From the NCBI GenBank assembly GCA_018806985.1, contig JADANN010000256.1:2145501-2209500 (forward strand): a stretch of 64,000 nt of DNA. Direction: 5' to 3'. This DNA comes from Angiostrongylus vasorum. Its lineage: Eukaryota; Nematoda; Chromadorea; Rhabditida; Metastrongylidae. Below the pieces are notes generated by a model. It searched no databases. It had not been told where the DNA came from and worked only from the letters and a program-made list of their open reading frames with translations. Shown in pieces: positions 28,301-33,765 of this stretch; position 1 is the first letter of the stretch, and each line of letters begins with the position of its first letter. Made by a program: the position numbers and the translations under genes.

Positions 28301-29357
28301 ATCAGTTTTATCTGCAGTTGCAGATGTTTTACAGGTCACGGTTGACGCTCTTATACGTTACAATAGTCGAATCAAACCACCACCATGGACGACGACCTCT
28401 AGACAACAAAAGAGAATGGATGTCCTGTGGCCCGCACAACTCGTGATGACGGACATTCCAAGTATCAAGTATACATGTATTTCTAAAGCAATAGGGTCAC
28501 GTCTCTTCCACTTATCGAATCAAGTAATCTTGTTACTGGAAACTGTTGATGTACAAGCACGTTCACGAATGTGAGTCACATATGACTTACACCATCAAAG
28601 GTCTGGTGTAATACAAAGTACAAAAGACAATGCTCTCGGCGTTGATCAATCCCCTGAGGGATGCGCCATGCATTCCACTTCATTAAGCATCGTTGGAGGT
28701 AACAGAATGCATATCTAGCCTTTACAATGACTCGCGGTGGCCTACCGAGGTATTGAGCCAGCGCTGCCATTCTCCCAGGCAAGTCTGGTACCAATTTGCC
28801 GAACCCGGAGGAATGGAAGGCTTGATGAGCCTTGGGCTTGGGGACCGATCCCATTTGTACTGCAGGGCGCCTCCGACAACTGCGCCACACGCGACCTTGG
28901 TGTAACACAGTGATTATATAATGAGGTGCCTTGTAATACAGAGCTCGTCGTTTTCGCCCTTGTTCCTCAAGTGAGCAAGCGCTGAATCTCTCCAGGCTTG
29001 GAAGACTGGTAGGAGACTTATTTGGAAGGATGAAAATACTGCCTTTATACATCGGTTACCGTCAAAATTGGCACAGGTTAAATATGGATTCAGTAACTTC
29101 TAGGATTCCTAACCAAAAGTCAAATTCTATGGCGCATCCCTAACGGATAGACCAACGTTTGACGAAATTTCTTTTACCATCCAAGGTGTAAAACACAATG
29201 TGTAAAACTAACCCTTAAAGTCAACTTTGTCGATAAGGTTGTCTATCAAAGTCTCGTCGAATGAATGTGGCAATTCTTCAAGAGCAGCACAGTATTTGAA
29301 AATCTGTTCCAGTTGGTCTACAACACAATTGCTCCACATTCCTAACGTAATGTGTTC
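1359..29357 (-). CDS. BRAT1: BRAT1-like HEAT-repeat protein, multi-exon
   Basis: Exons in transcript order, with matching phases: 29213-29357, 26970-27074, 26585-26864, 26431-26545, 26004-26322, 25773-25921, 25163-25311, 24048-24144, 21007-21162, 20714-20822, 19703-19783, 11318-11486, 7114-7303 and 1359-1496. Together they encode about 733 residues; human BRAT1 has about 821. The HEAT motifs NWEVRDTAVE, DPSPYVRAAALR and DSDDEVRKL appear in the same order and with spacing close to the human WEVRDSALE, DPESYVRAS and DWEVRAQ motifs, as I remember them. The last exon ends in DCY-stop, like human BRAT1, whose tail engages the Integrator endonuclease INTS11. The protein would act with INTS9/INTS11 in RNA 3' processing and in DNA-damage signalling. 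The human protein has about 100 more residues between the last two exons, so an exon between 7.1 and 1.5 kb may be missing from this model. The first three exons are the least certain. The start may be a spliced-leader-type start at 29357 (Met seven codons in), an unspliced Met at 29396, or the exon at 32464-32551. Introns reach 8 kb and are full of transposons. Confidence 0.75.
1963..2860 (+). pseudogene. Penelope-like element: RT core and GIY-YIG endonuclease, degraded
   Basis: One frame reads LAPSLAIAV, then YCRYVDDCLIV with the RT catalytic YVDD at 2049-2060. This continues about 60 residues to a stop at 2250. A stop (TGA) also lies just before LAPSLAI. From 2555 another frame encodes the Penelope endonuclease: a CxxC-like start (CVICAN), GTIYLISCKACGEEY and ETGRTLCVRIKER. 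Its GIY and YIG signatures have decayed to TIY and YIE. A relic of the conserved downstream block (STPLGTHR) follows near 2800. The order RT then GIY-YIG is diagnostic of Penelope-like retroelements. Frame breaks show this copy is dead. Confidence 0.8.
2861..4189. other. Stretch with no recognised gene
   Basis: Short ORFs are present but none shows a recognisable motif or exon boundary. It lies inside the last, very long intron of the BRAT1-like gene, or holds an exon I could not find. Confidence 0.35.
4190..5090 (+). pseudogene. RTE-A LINE fragment: endonuclease then RT, heavily decayed
   Basis: The frame reading MDLEKFY, IIAGNF (for IIGDFN) and EWKGEQLS matches the endonuclease of the better copy at 44.4-47.8 kb. 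After a gap, 4670-5060 matches its linker and RT N-terminus (LVLINTLPLLF; GIPTQYTKIL; then an ILPFYND block). There are many stops and frameshifts. The 3' part of perhaps the same insertion lies at 6085-6420, with other repeats between. Confidence 0.65.
5100..5230 (-). repeat. Hammerhead-like terminal repeat (Penelope-type), inverted relative to 5750-5940
   Basis: On the minus strand the core is CTGAAAAA, then the hairpin GGCG-AAGG-CGCC, then GAAACGTTAACC. The segment also shares 'CACCCACATCGCAACAAC' with the plus-strand copy at 5750-5940. Confidence 0.55.
5395..5664 (-). mobile_element. SINE-1 copy, nearly complete
   Basis: The tRNA-like head, GGGGCGTGTAGCGCAGTGG, lies at the high-coordinate end. 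A B-box-like block and the body follow, including the 'GTCACCTCTAACGATGCTT' segment that other copies share. Confidence 0.7.
5750..5940 (+). repeat. Hammerhead-like terminal repeat, plus orientation
   Basis: The core is CTCTAAAGAA, GGCG-GAGG-CGCT, GAAACGTTAGCC, followed by a 'CTCGTGCTGGCTCAA' end block. It pairs with the inverted copy at 5100-5230. Confidence 0.55.
6085..6420 (+). pseudogene. RTE-A LINE 3' fragment
   Basis: AERMLADF, a decayed SSYIYLG block and LAPELSRGK(R) match the C-terminal part of the RTE-A RT ORF. It is shot through with stops and is probably the 3' remainder of the insertion at 4190-5090. Confidence 0.6.
6400..6690 (+). mobile_element. SINE-3 copy with palindromic 5' part
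   Basis: It opens with TTTGCTCTGCCTTTTTCTC, whose reverse complement reappears as GAGAGAAACGCAAAGCA near 6512. The head 'GTGTGTAATACGCGAGCCCC', a B-box-like GTGGTTCGGTC and the standard tail (CATCGTTTTGGTTGTATTTC) follow. Confidence 0.65.
7620..8705 (-). other. Coding-like island of unknown identity (possible nested gene or pseudogene)
   Basis: Several minus-strand blocks read like exons. One runs from a Met near 8682 (MDCLIFEGSNEESGDV). Another, acidic, is IGDEYGDRNDDYDEVGHE. One near 8240-8280 reads KLTFGDSAIYDPENR and continues in frame past a TGA into YCGGSALPSDGILYILP and YTEGWCTILPVYDLL. The last, 7623-7815, is bounded by GGAATCTAG and CCG-GTAAAC and reads VVKGFVGDHFPVVKDV. I recognise no family. 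The blocks are not needed by the BRAT1-like gene, whose exons at 11318 and 7303 join in phase without them. They could be a nested gene, a pseudogene or an old transposon protein. Confidence 0.35.
8720..9590. other. Stretch with no recognised gene
   Basis: Intronic sequence of the BRAT1-like gene. No exon or repeat was recognised. Confidence 0.35.
9590..10285. repeat. Cluster of SINE-3 units in both orientations
   Basis: A minus-oriented unit lies at 9590-9735, followed by the family's central segment (CAACGGGATTGATCTTGG). A minus-oriented tail is at about 9840-9900, a plus-oriented partial unit at 9905-10045, and a full plus-oriented unit at 10075-10285 (ATGGTGTGGTGGTGAACACG; tail CATACCCTGCCGTG). 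Repeated inverted placement of this unit is seen elsewhere in the window. Confidence 0.65.
10408..10735 (+). mobile_element. SINE-2 (tRNA-derived) copy
   Basis: The tRNA-like head GGTGGATAGCACAGTGG, with B box GTTCGATTCC, is followed by 'GAGGTCGGGAAACTGGTACC' and the tail 'GGCTATCTCAGGACTC ... ATGAAAATCCTCAAGCAGC'. The sequence ends near an AATAAAAAAG run. Related copies lie at 47.9, 54.1 and 57.0 kb. Confidence 0.75.
11585..12300 (-). pseudogene. RTE-A LINE, 5'-truncated 3' end
   Basis: The minus-strand frame carries [40 protein letters not shown] and TIERAVERTIGVSRFTQV, the C-terminal region of the RTE-A RT protein. The 3' UTR runs down to a short repeated tail of ACAGGTG-type units near 11650. 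It lies inside a BRAT1-like intron. Confidence 0.8.
12330..12550. repeat. SINE-3 inverted pair
   Basis: A minus-oriented tail (CGCAGGGTATAATGTG, ATACCGAGATGTTTGC) at 12330-12440 abuts a plus-oriented head (TCAGTGGTGCCGTACG, CAAGTTTTGCAAATATCC) at 12455-12550, in a head-to-head arrangement. Confidence 0.55.
12820..13020 (-). mobile_element. SINE-1 copy lacking its head
   Basis: Body sequence only: 'CCAATCCCTGATGGAAG' and 'GCAGTGGCCCACCGATCTAT' match the reverse-oriented bodies of other SINE-1 copies. Confidence 0.5.
13040..13690. other. Stretch with no recognised gene
   Basis: A short plus-strand ORF (13377-13568, with GMKCIDGIFYVVGQ) looks mildly protein-like but has no exon boundaries or family signature I trust. 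Confidence 0.3.
13695..15985 (+). pseudogene. RTE-A LINE, 5' end present, internally deleted
   Basis: The 5' UTR starts near 13710 (GTTGCGAGGCAACGTGGCG) and matches that of the element at 44.4-47.8 kb. The endonuclease relic spans about 14210-14720, with a decayed GDFNAKI block at 14600 and a stop after the HMD block. The end of the endonuclease and the start of the RT are then deleted. An open stretch at 15037-15480 carries [29 protein letters not shown], then PADD in place of the usual F-A-D-D box (15286-15297), then LRLNLTKTMFM. The C-terminal region continues with frameshifts to about 15960. Confidence 0.85.
16290..16370 (-). repeat. Hammerhead-like terminal repeat copy
   Basis: The minus-strand core is TTCTGAAGAAGGC, TAAACC, GCCGAACTGC. 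This is the copy that best fits CTGANGA. Confidence 0.45.
16410..16600 (+). pseudogene. Penelope-like GIY-YIG endonuclease fragment
   Basis: The frame starting near 16417 reads GTMYPISWKARVEKYDGETG, then TSLCARIKKQLEG and Q-STPLGTLR. It aligns residue by residue with the GIY-YIG block at 2555-2860. The fragment ends in a stop at 16569. Confidence 0.7.
16915..17045 (+). repeat. Hammerhead-like terminal repeat copy
   Basis: It shares 'ACTGAGTGGATTACGTCTC', the core CTCAAGAAGGC ... GTTGAAACGTGAGCC and the end 'AACCTGTTGTTTGCTCACC' with the copies at 36.6 and 49.9 kb. Confidence 0.5.
17488..17880 (+). mobile_element. SINE-4: non-autonomous repeat sharing the RTE-B 3' end
   Basis: This is a unit of about 390 bp. 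It starts GTCCCAACGGTTTACCGCC and ends with GCCCGCACAACCAGTGAGG and tandem TCAAGTG units. Copies lie at 21.6, 24.4 (minus), 29.6 (minus) and 58.2 kb. The last 50 bp or so match the 3' end of RTE-B at 28.4 and 56.3 kb. Confidence 0.7.
17881..18460. other. Stretch with no recognised gene
   Basis: T- and C-rich sequence with no exon signal. The long ORF that crosses it begins inside SINE-4 and is not credible. Confidence 0.35.
18465..19480 (-). pseudogene. RTE-A LINE, 5'-truncated
   Basis: The minus strand carries a decayed FTND box (19284-19295), then [48 protein letters not shown] and [20 protein letters not shown]. The 3' end has tandem ACAGGTGAT-like units at about 18470-18495. It is inserted in the 8.2-kb intron of the BRAT1-like gene. 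Confidence 0.8.
20070..20290 (+). repeat. SINE-2-like tail, diverged
   Basis: The segment 'CACGGCTATCCCAGGATTCC ... AAAATCCTCGG ... GATAGATGCTAGAAAGCG' follows the SINE-2 tails at 10.6 and 48.1 kb. The head cannot be made out. Confidence 0.4.
21633..22015 (+). mobile_element. SINE-4 copy
   Basis: Full-length copy, from CTCCCAACGGTTTACCGCC to GTGAGGATGGGCCGTGCAAG followed by TATCCAAGTA. Confidence 0.7.
22016..22764. other. Stretch with no recognised gene
   Basis: AT-rich BRAT1-like intron sequence without a recognised exon or repeat. Confidence 0.35.
22765..23165. mobile_element. SINE-3 palindrome, best example
   Basis: Two tRNA-like units lie head to head. The minus-oriented arm is at 22769-22900 (with GGATCGAACCTCG) and the plus-oriented arm at 22975-23165 (GCATGGTGTGGTGATGAACA, CACATCATACCCTGCCATG). 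Between them is a centre of about 75 bp containing GTTGATGGGTGATTGCTGGC. The whole unit could fold into a long hairpin. Confidence 0.75.
23330..23460 (+). repeat. Hammerhead-like terminal repeat copy
   Basis: The core is TTCTGAAAAAGGCGAAGG, CAAC, GAAACGTTTTC, followed by 'GAAACTCGTGTTAGCC'. Confidence 0.5.
24372..24705 (-). mobile_element. SINE-4 copy
   Basis: Reverse orientation: ACTTGGACCGTCCGTCCTC at the low end, GTAACCGTTGG at the high end. The middle is diverged. Confidence 0.6.
26875..26965 (+). repeat. Hammerhead-like terminal repeat copy, decayed
   Basis: The core is CTCTGAAGGAGGTGAAACCA, CTGTAACGTTAGCC. It sits in the 105-bp intron between two predicted BRAT1-like exons, which lowers confidence in that exon pair. 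Confidence 0.4.
27590..27725 (+). pseudogene. Possible non-LTR RT fragment
   Basis: PEWKRAKKIVQS followed by a decayed NYRP-type block resembles the RT N-terminus of jockey/CR1-type LINEs. The fragment is short and diverged. Confidence 0.25.
27860..28480 (+). pseudogene. RTE-B LINE 3' part, interrupted by SINE-3
   Basis: The segment 'ATTGGAGCCTCCCAAAGAAG' (PPKEAT) followed by QLRSHLFDLVVL matches the C-terminal region of RTE-B. It parallels 55.6-55.9 kb. The 3' UTR resumes at 28300 (ACCACCATGGACGACG) and ends GGCCCGCACAACTCGTGATG ... CCAAGTATCAAGTAT. A SINE-3 tail at 28180-28295 splits it. Confidence 0.6.
28180..28295 (+). mobile_element. SINE-3 tail
   Basis: 'CTGCGGTCCGGATTTTCC', 'CAGCATCACTGTAGTTGTA' and 'CCGTGAAAAAGTGATAGGC' match the family tail. 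Confidence 0.55.
28600..28900 (-). mobile_element. SINE-1, full length
   Basis: The head GGTCGCGTGTGGCGCAGTTG lies at the high end, with B-box-like GGGATCGGTCCCC. The body runs to the GCTCTCGGCGTTGATCAATC segment (plus-strand reading) at the low end. Confidence 0.75.
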
Positions 29358-29565
29358 CTGAAAACTGCATTCAGTACACATCACTGCCATTGCCACTCAA
29401 GCTGATAGTACTACAACTAACAACTAAACCTATTCATGTATAACGTGCTTAGAATGCCAAGAACGTATGGAATCAAGCGACGTTTTCAAAGATACCGACC
29501 ATTAAAGAACACAAAAGAAGAACACTTTGCTTAAAATGGCAGAAGTTATGCTTACCTTACCCACA

Positions 29566-29950
29566 CCTGAACACTTGGATGGCCCGTTTTCTTTGCTTGT
29601 GCAGGCCCCAGCATAATTTCCATTTCTTCGGAGTTTTGTTGGTTTAGCCATTGTTGCTCCCTTAGAGTCCCGAGGTCACCCTGATGAAAGGCCGTCCCAG
29701 ATCGTCACCACCACAAGCAGTCGCAGCCGATCTGAGAGAGATTTGCCACCATGGGACTAGTTTGATACCAGGACGGTGATGGATCCTGCTAGTGGTTTAC
29801 TTTTAGCTGGGCTTCCTGATAGAAACGCTGAACTCCTTTTCAGCTTGGGAGATCCTGCCGGGTGGCTGAATCCCCTTGCTGTACATCGTAGCCGACACGA
29901 CACCTAAGAACATCTCCCAGCCACGATGAGGCGGCAAACCGTTGGAAGGT
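29566..29950 (-). mobile_element. SINE-4 copy
   Basis: ACACTTGGATGGCCCG lies at the low end and GCGGCAAACCGTTGGAAGG at the high end. It is nearly full length. Confidence 0.7.
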
Positions 29951-30421
29951 ACCTCACCTACACTGATAATAAAGTTCACGATGGAAAGAACAAGTCACTG
30001 CGATCGTGAGCCTAAGCCACAGGAAGGAAGAAATACTCGAGATATTTCTTGTAGGCTTGTTTGCATTACTTTCAACGACCAAATAGTAACTGCTTGTACT
30101 CCCATATATTCATTAGTCAGAGACTAATTTGAATCAGAACATTTAACACATTTAACAAAGTAGCAAACTGTCCAGTAAATCGGGCAAAAGAACAGTATTG
30201 AAACCCATTAGTGATAAAGTAGAAGGAATCAAAACATTTAATGAGGTAGCAAATTGTCAGATCAATCGGATGAATGAACTGCACTAAAGTCCATTCGCTT
30301 TACCCTAACATAACAAAACTCGGTAGTCTACGATTAGGGAGTTCACACCAGCTCAAATACTTCTACTAGATGTAAAGCATACAAATAGAAACACAGCAAA
30401 CATTCTGTCACGGCTTTTCAA

Positions 30422-32154
30422 CTAAAGTTTCGTCGAGCTTTGATTCAGAAGAGCCTCAATCTCTTGAACCATCTGTTTAGGCTCAGTTGTAGGACCAAAT
30501 CTAAATTAACGAAAACATCATAAAAAAGACATCAAGCCAAGGACGTTGACGAACGCCTTGGATACCTGCGTAGCAAAGCAGAAGTTTGTGTTCAGAATTT
30601 CAGTATTTTAACTTTCTAGAAAAAATAATTCTGCCAATTACAAACCTCTTGCAAACTTTGCCGTTCCTATCAACTAAAAATTTCGTGAAATTCCACTTAA
30701 TTGCATCAGTCAGGATGCCACCCTGAAAAAAAAATCACTGTACAAGAACAAGTCCGCATAAACGATATTTGATAATAAAGGAACGTTCATCATTCAAGAA
30801 ACCGTGGAACATCCAAAGAATAAAGAATAAAGGATAAAGCTCCCGGCGTTCCCCGGCGCTCCGACTACTGCGCCACACGCGCCCTTCCAAAGAACACTTC
30901 CCTCAAATCTATGCTCCAGTGAGAAAGTTCGTGTTATTCTCCATCCAACGATAAATAATTATAGTAGTTATTGATATTTCGTTGATAAATTCATATTGTA
31001 CTTACCTTCAGAGCGTAAACTATAGTGACTGGATTTGCTAACATGACATTTAGCGAAGATATGTCAGAAATCGGCAAAAACAGACACTGTAGAAAAGTTG
31101 GACGTTGGTCACTTCAACAGATACGGCCCAAACCTTAAACCAAAGCCAAACCTTGTTTGGCTAGTGCACAGAAGTTTCCTATTCAGTTCACACCGACAAC
31201 ACCGCAGCACTGAGTTAATTAAGCAATAGGCCAACGCAAGTCATGGGTAAGCTTCCAATCACTTATAACGTTGCTTGATAAAGTGGAATGTACTGCGCAT
31301 CTCTCAGCACTGATCAACACCGCGGGCTTTCTCCTTCACCTTTCTATCCCGGAGTACAAATTATGTAGAAGAGATCACACCAAAGATGTTTTATAAGTTA
31401 CTCACCTTCTGTTTCTTCAAAAATTTGTATAGTGGATCTGCGTTATCCCCGTTCACATCAATCTTTGCATAGAGGTCTGGTTCGAAGCTGAACTTATTTT
31501 CCACAAAATTCTTTATGTCGAGTTCACAGGCTGGTTCCTGCCCTCCAAATTGGTTACAAGGGAACGCCGCCACTTCTAAGCCTTGAGATTTGTATTTATC
31601 GAGTAGTTCCTTTAGCTGCGTGTAATTTGAGTTTGCTAACCCACACTGCGAAGCGACGTTGACGACCACTACCACTTTTCCTCTGAAACGCCTACAGTTC
31701 GTTTATATTTAATATCACAAGATGTCTCGTTGATATCATACCCATATATAAGTAAGGACTAAGGATAAAGCCCTCGGAGTTGATGAATCCCTGAGTAATG
31801 CGCCATGCATTCGACTTCATTAAACATCGTTGGAGGTGACTGAATGCATATCTGGTCTTCACAATGACTCATGTTGGCGTACCGATGCATCGAACCAATG
31901 CTTCTATGCTCCCAGAGAAGTCTGCTACTAATTTGCCGACGCCGGAGGGTTGGAAGGCTTGGTGAGAATGGGGAGTGGAGATCTATCCCATGTGTATTGC
32001 TGGGGACCTCCGACCACTGCGCTACACGTGCCCACACGGTAGACAGAGTGAGATTATACAACAACCCTTCTTAAACTCACTTGTACTTGTCAAGAGACAC
32101 CTCTTTGTTGTTCGCATCCCTTACAGTGAACTGGTAGATGGTATCCGCTGACAT
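30422..32154 (-). CDS. Glutathione peroxidase, cysteine type
   Basis: Exons: 32081-32154 (from the conserved Met), 31406-31682, 30646-30722 and 30422-30500. All phases agree and the product is 168 residues. It is a thioredoxin-fold peroxidase that reduces H2O2 or lipid hydroperoxides with thiols. The peroxidatic residue is Cys38 in NVASQCGL, encoded by TGT, so it is not selenocysteine. Gln73 lies in [10 protein letters not shown] and Trp127-Asn128 in [11 protein letters not shown]; with Cys38 these complete the catalytic tetrad. The sequence is close to C. elegans GPX-1/2. Two upstream in-frame Mets exist: 32211 (basic, amphipathic, possibly mitochondrial) and 32262, which would add a hydrophobic leader (MFVCFLCSFSCDLV) and could give a secreted form. 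SINE-1 copies occupy intron 1 (31752-32038) and intron 2 (30825-30890). The gene may be nested in a BRAT1-like intron on the same strand. Confidence 0.93.
30825..30890 (-). repeat. SINE-1, internally deleted remnant
   Basis: Only the extreme 3' block (GGATAAAGCTCCCGGCG in plus reading) and the 5' head (TGCGCCACACGCGCCC) remain, fused within about 65 bp. Confidence 0.6.
31752..32038 (-). mobile_element. SINE-1, full length, in GPx intron 1
   Basis: The head GTGTAGCGCAGTGGTCGG lies at the high end. The body includes the ATGCATTCAGTCACCTCC segment (minus-strand reading) and the end block near 31760 (AAGGATAAAGCCCTCGG in plus reading). Confidence 0.8.
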
Positions 32155-32463
32155 CCTGGCCGAAGACAGTTTCAGTAATCGTTGGGAAGCCACTGAAATC
32201 ATGATTGCCATTATGTTAGCAACCAGGTCACAAGAAAATGAGCACAAAAAACACACAAACATTAAGTGATACAACTCCACCTGTGTGTCCAAACTTAAAT
32301 AAAACCTTGGAGAAGCACCTTGCCTTCATACACATGGAAAACAACTCAACAGACTTGCTTTCAACGACTGACAAATGTGAACGAAATGACTTCAAGAATA
32401 GCTCCGTGCAAAACAAATATCGCAAACATCCAAGCGGCAAAAATAGTAATGAGGAACACTTAC

Positions 32464-32551
32464 AAACAGAGATTCATCCTTCTGTGCTACAATATCGCGA
32501 ACTAGACCTTCAAGAACTTTCAGCAAGTTTGCCAACATATTTTTGTCATTC
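32464..32551 (-). CDS. Candidate first exon (possibly of the BRAT1-like gene)
   Basis: The acceptor CTGCCCGTAG is followed 13 nt later by ATG (32538), then 25 codons (MLANLLKVLEGLVRDI..., ending DESLF), then a strong donor, GTAAGT. The exon ends in phase 0, which fits the BRAT1-like exon starting at 29357; that would place the GPx gene inside the intron. It could equally be an alternative 5' exon of another transcript. Confidence 0.4.
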
Positions 32552-33700
32552 CTACGGGCAGCAAGTATGCACACGACTAAAGGAGAGGCAACAAATGCTC
32601 TGCTCCCTTGCAACAGTCGCACCCTCGATTGCGGGACTCCGGCGCTGTGCCGCAAACACACGCAGAGTCACGGCAGTAGCCACGGGAACCTTGGACCCGA
32701 GCAAGCCGCTAGCTCTAAGTTCCTTGTAAATTACAAAAAAAAAGTAGGGGAACACGACTAAGACCGCCCAAGTATCCCCACGTTACCAGTCATACGTAAC
32801 AGATATCGTTCACAGTGTAGTGAATGGATAATGATAGTGTAGTATCCTAAAACAGTTCCTATAATGAAAAAAAGTGTTTCGAAAACAACCAACGGAAGGA
32901 ACGGTATCCTTTTCTAACTCTGAATACCACCACTGGAAAACCCATCATTCATTATATATCCTTAGAAAGATTCGTCGTTGCATGTACAAGGCATAATGCG
33001 CAAGGTGATTCTGAATGGGAGCTGTTCGCAAATCCACACTCATAATAATTTCCTCCAAGTCTACTTCTTCTCTTTCTCAGCATCGTTCCCTTCTTCTCTT
33101 CTGCTCTTCATCTCCATTCCTAATCGATTCACATCTAATCAGAAATCTATTTTAAAAGGATATTCACCGACGGATACCATGAACATTCAGTGGACAAGTA
33201 AAGCTCCAAAATTTGCGAGACTGATTTCCAGTGAGTCTGTGCATCATCAAATTGAAGCATAGGAATAATTTTTTAAGCAGTCAACAAACTGTAAGAACAG
33301 TACATGAAACCTAATCACATCTAAACTCGGAATAAATAACGGGGCAAAATGACTGAAAAGACTGAAACAATGACATACAGAGATAAACAGTAACGTGAAA
33401 ATAGAAAAAAGAAAGAAAAGAAAAAAGAGAAAGACAAAAAAGAACAAAAAGGACAAAAAAAGAGATGAGAACGAAACATAAGCTTGGTATGCACGGAATT
33501 TTGGAATGTATAAAATGTAGCGAAACTACCTATCTGTAGATATAACAGACATGGTCGTCTGAATATTTTTGTCACTTTCTACAATAGCAACCAGTTCAGA
33601 CTACGTTTGCAGTTGAGTGTTGAAATGTTGAAGTCAAAACAGCAACAAATTCGGATAAAGAAGCACGTCAGAAATATGGCAAAACAATGGTAAACAGATA

Positions 33701-33706
33701 TTTAAT
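33701..33706 (-). terminator. Possible poly(A) signal ATTAAA for the RBM28-like gene
   Basis: The minus strand reads CTCATTAAATATC about 60 nt past the stop codon. ATTAAA is a common variant signal. Confidence 0.35.
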
Positions 33707-33765
33707 GAGAGAATAGATCCTACGGAAAGAGAGCAGTGGAACGAAGAAAAGAAATGTAAACATGT

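Noticed and set aside
28576..29052. 158-codon minus-strand frame
   Set aside because: Mostly translated SINE-1.
32238..32729. 163-codon plus-strand frame
   Set aside because: It overlaps the antisense of GPx exon 1 and the candidate exon at 32464-32551. It has no domain, and the minus strand explains the region better.
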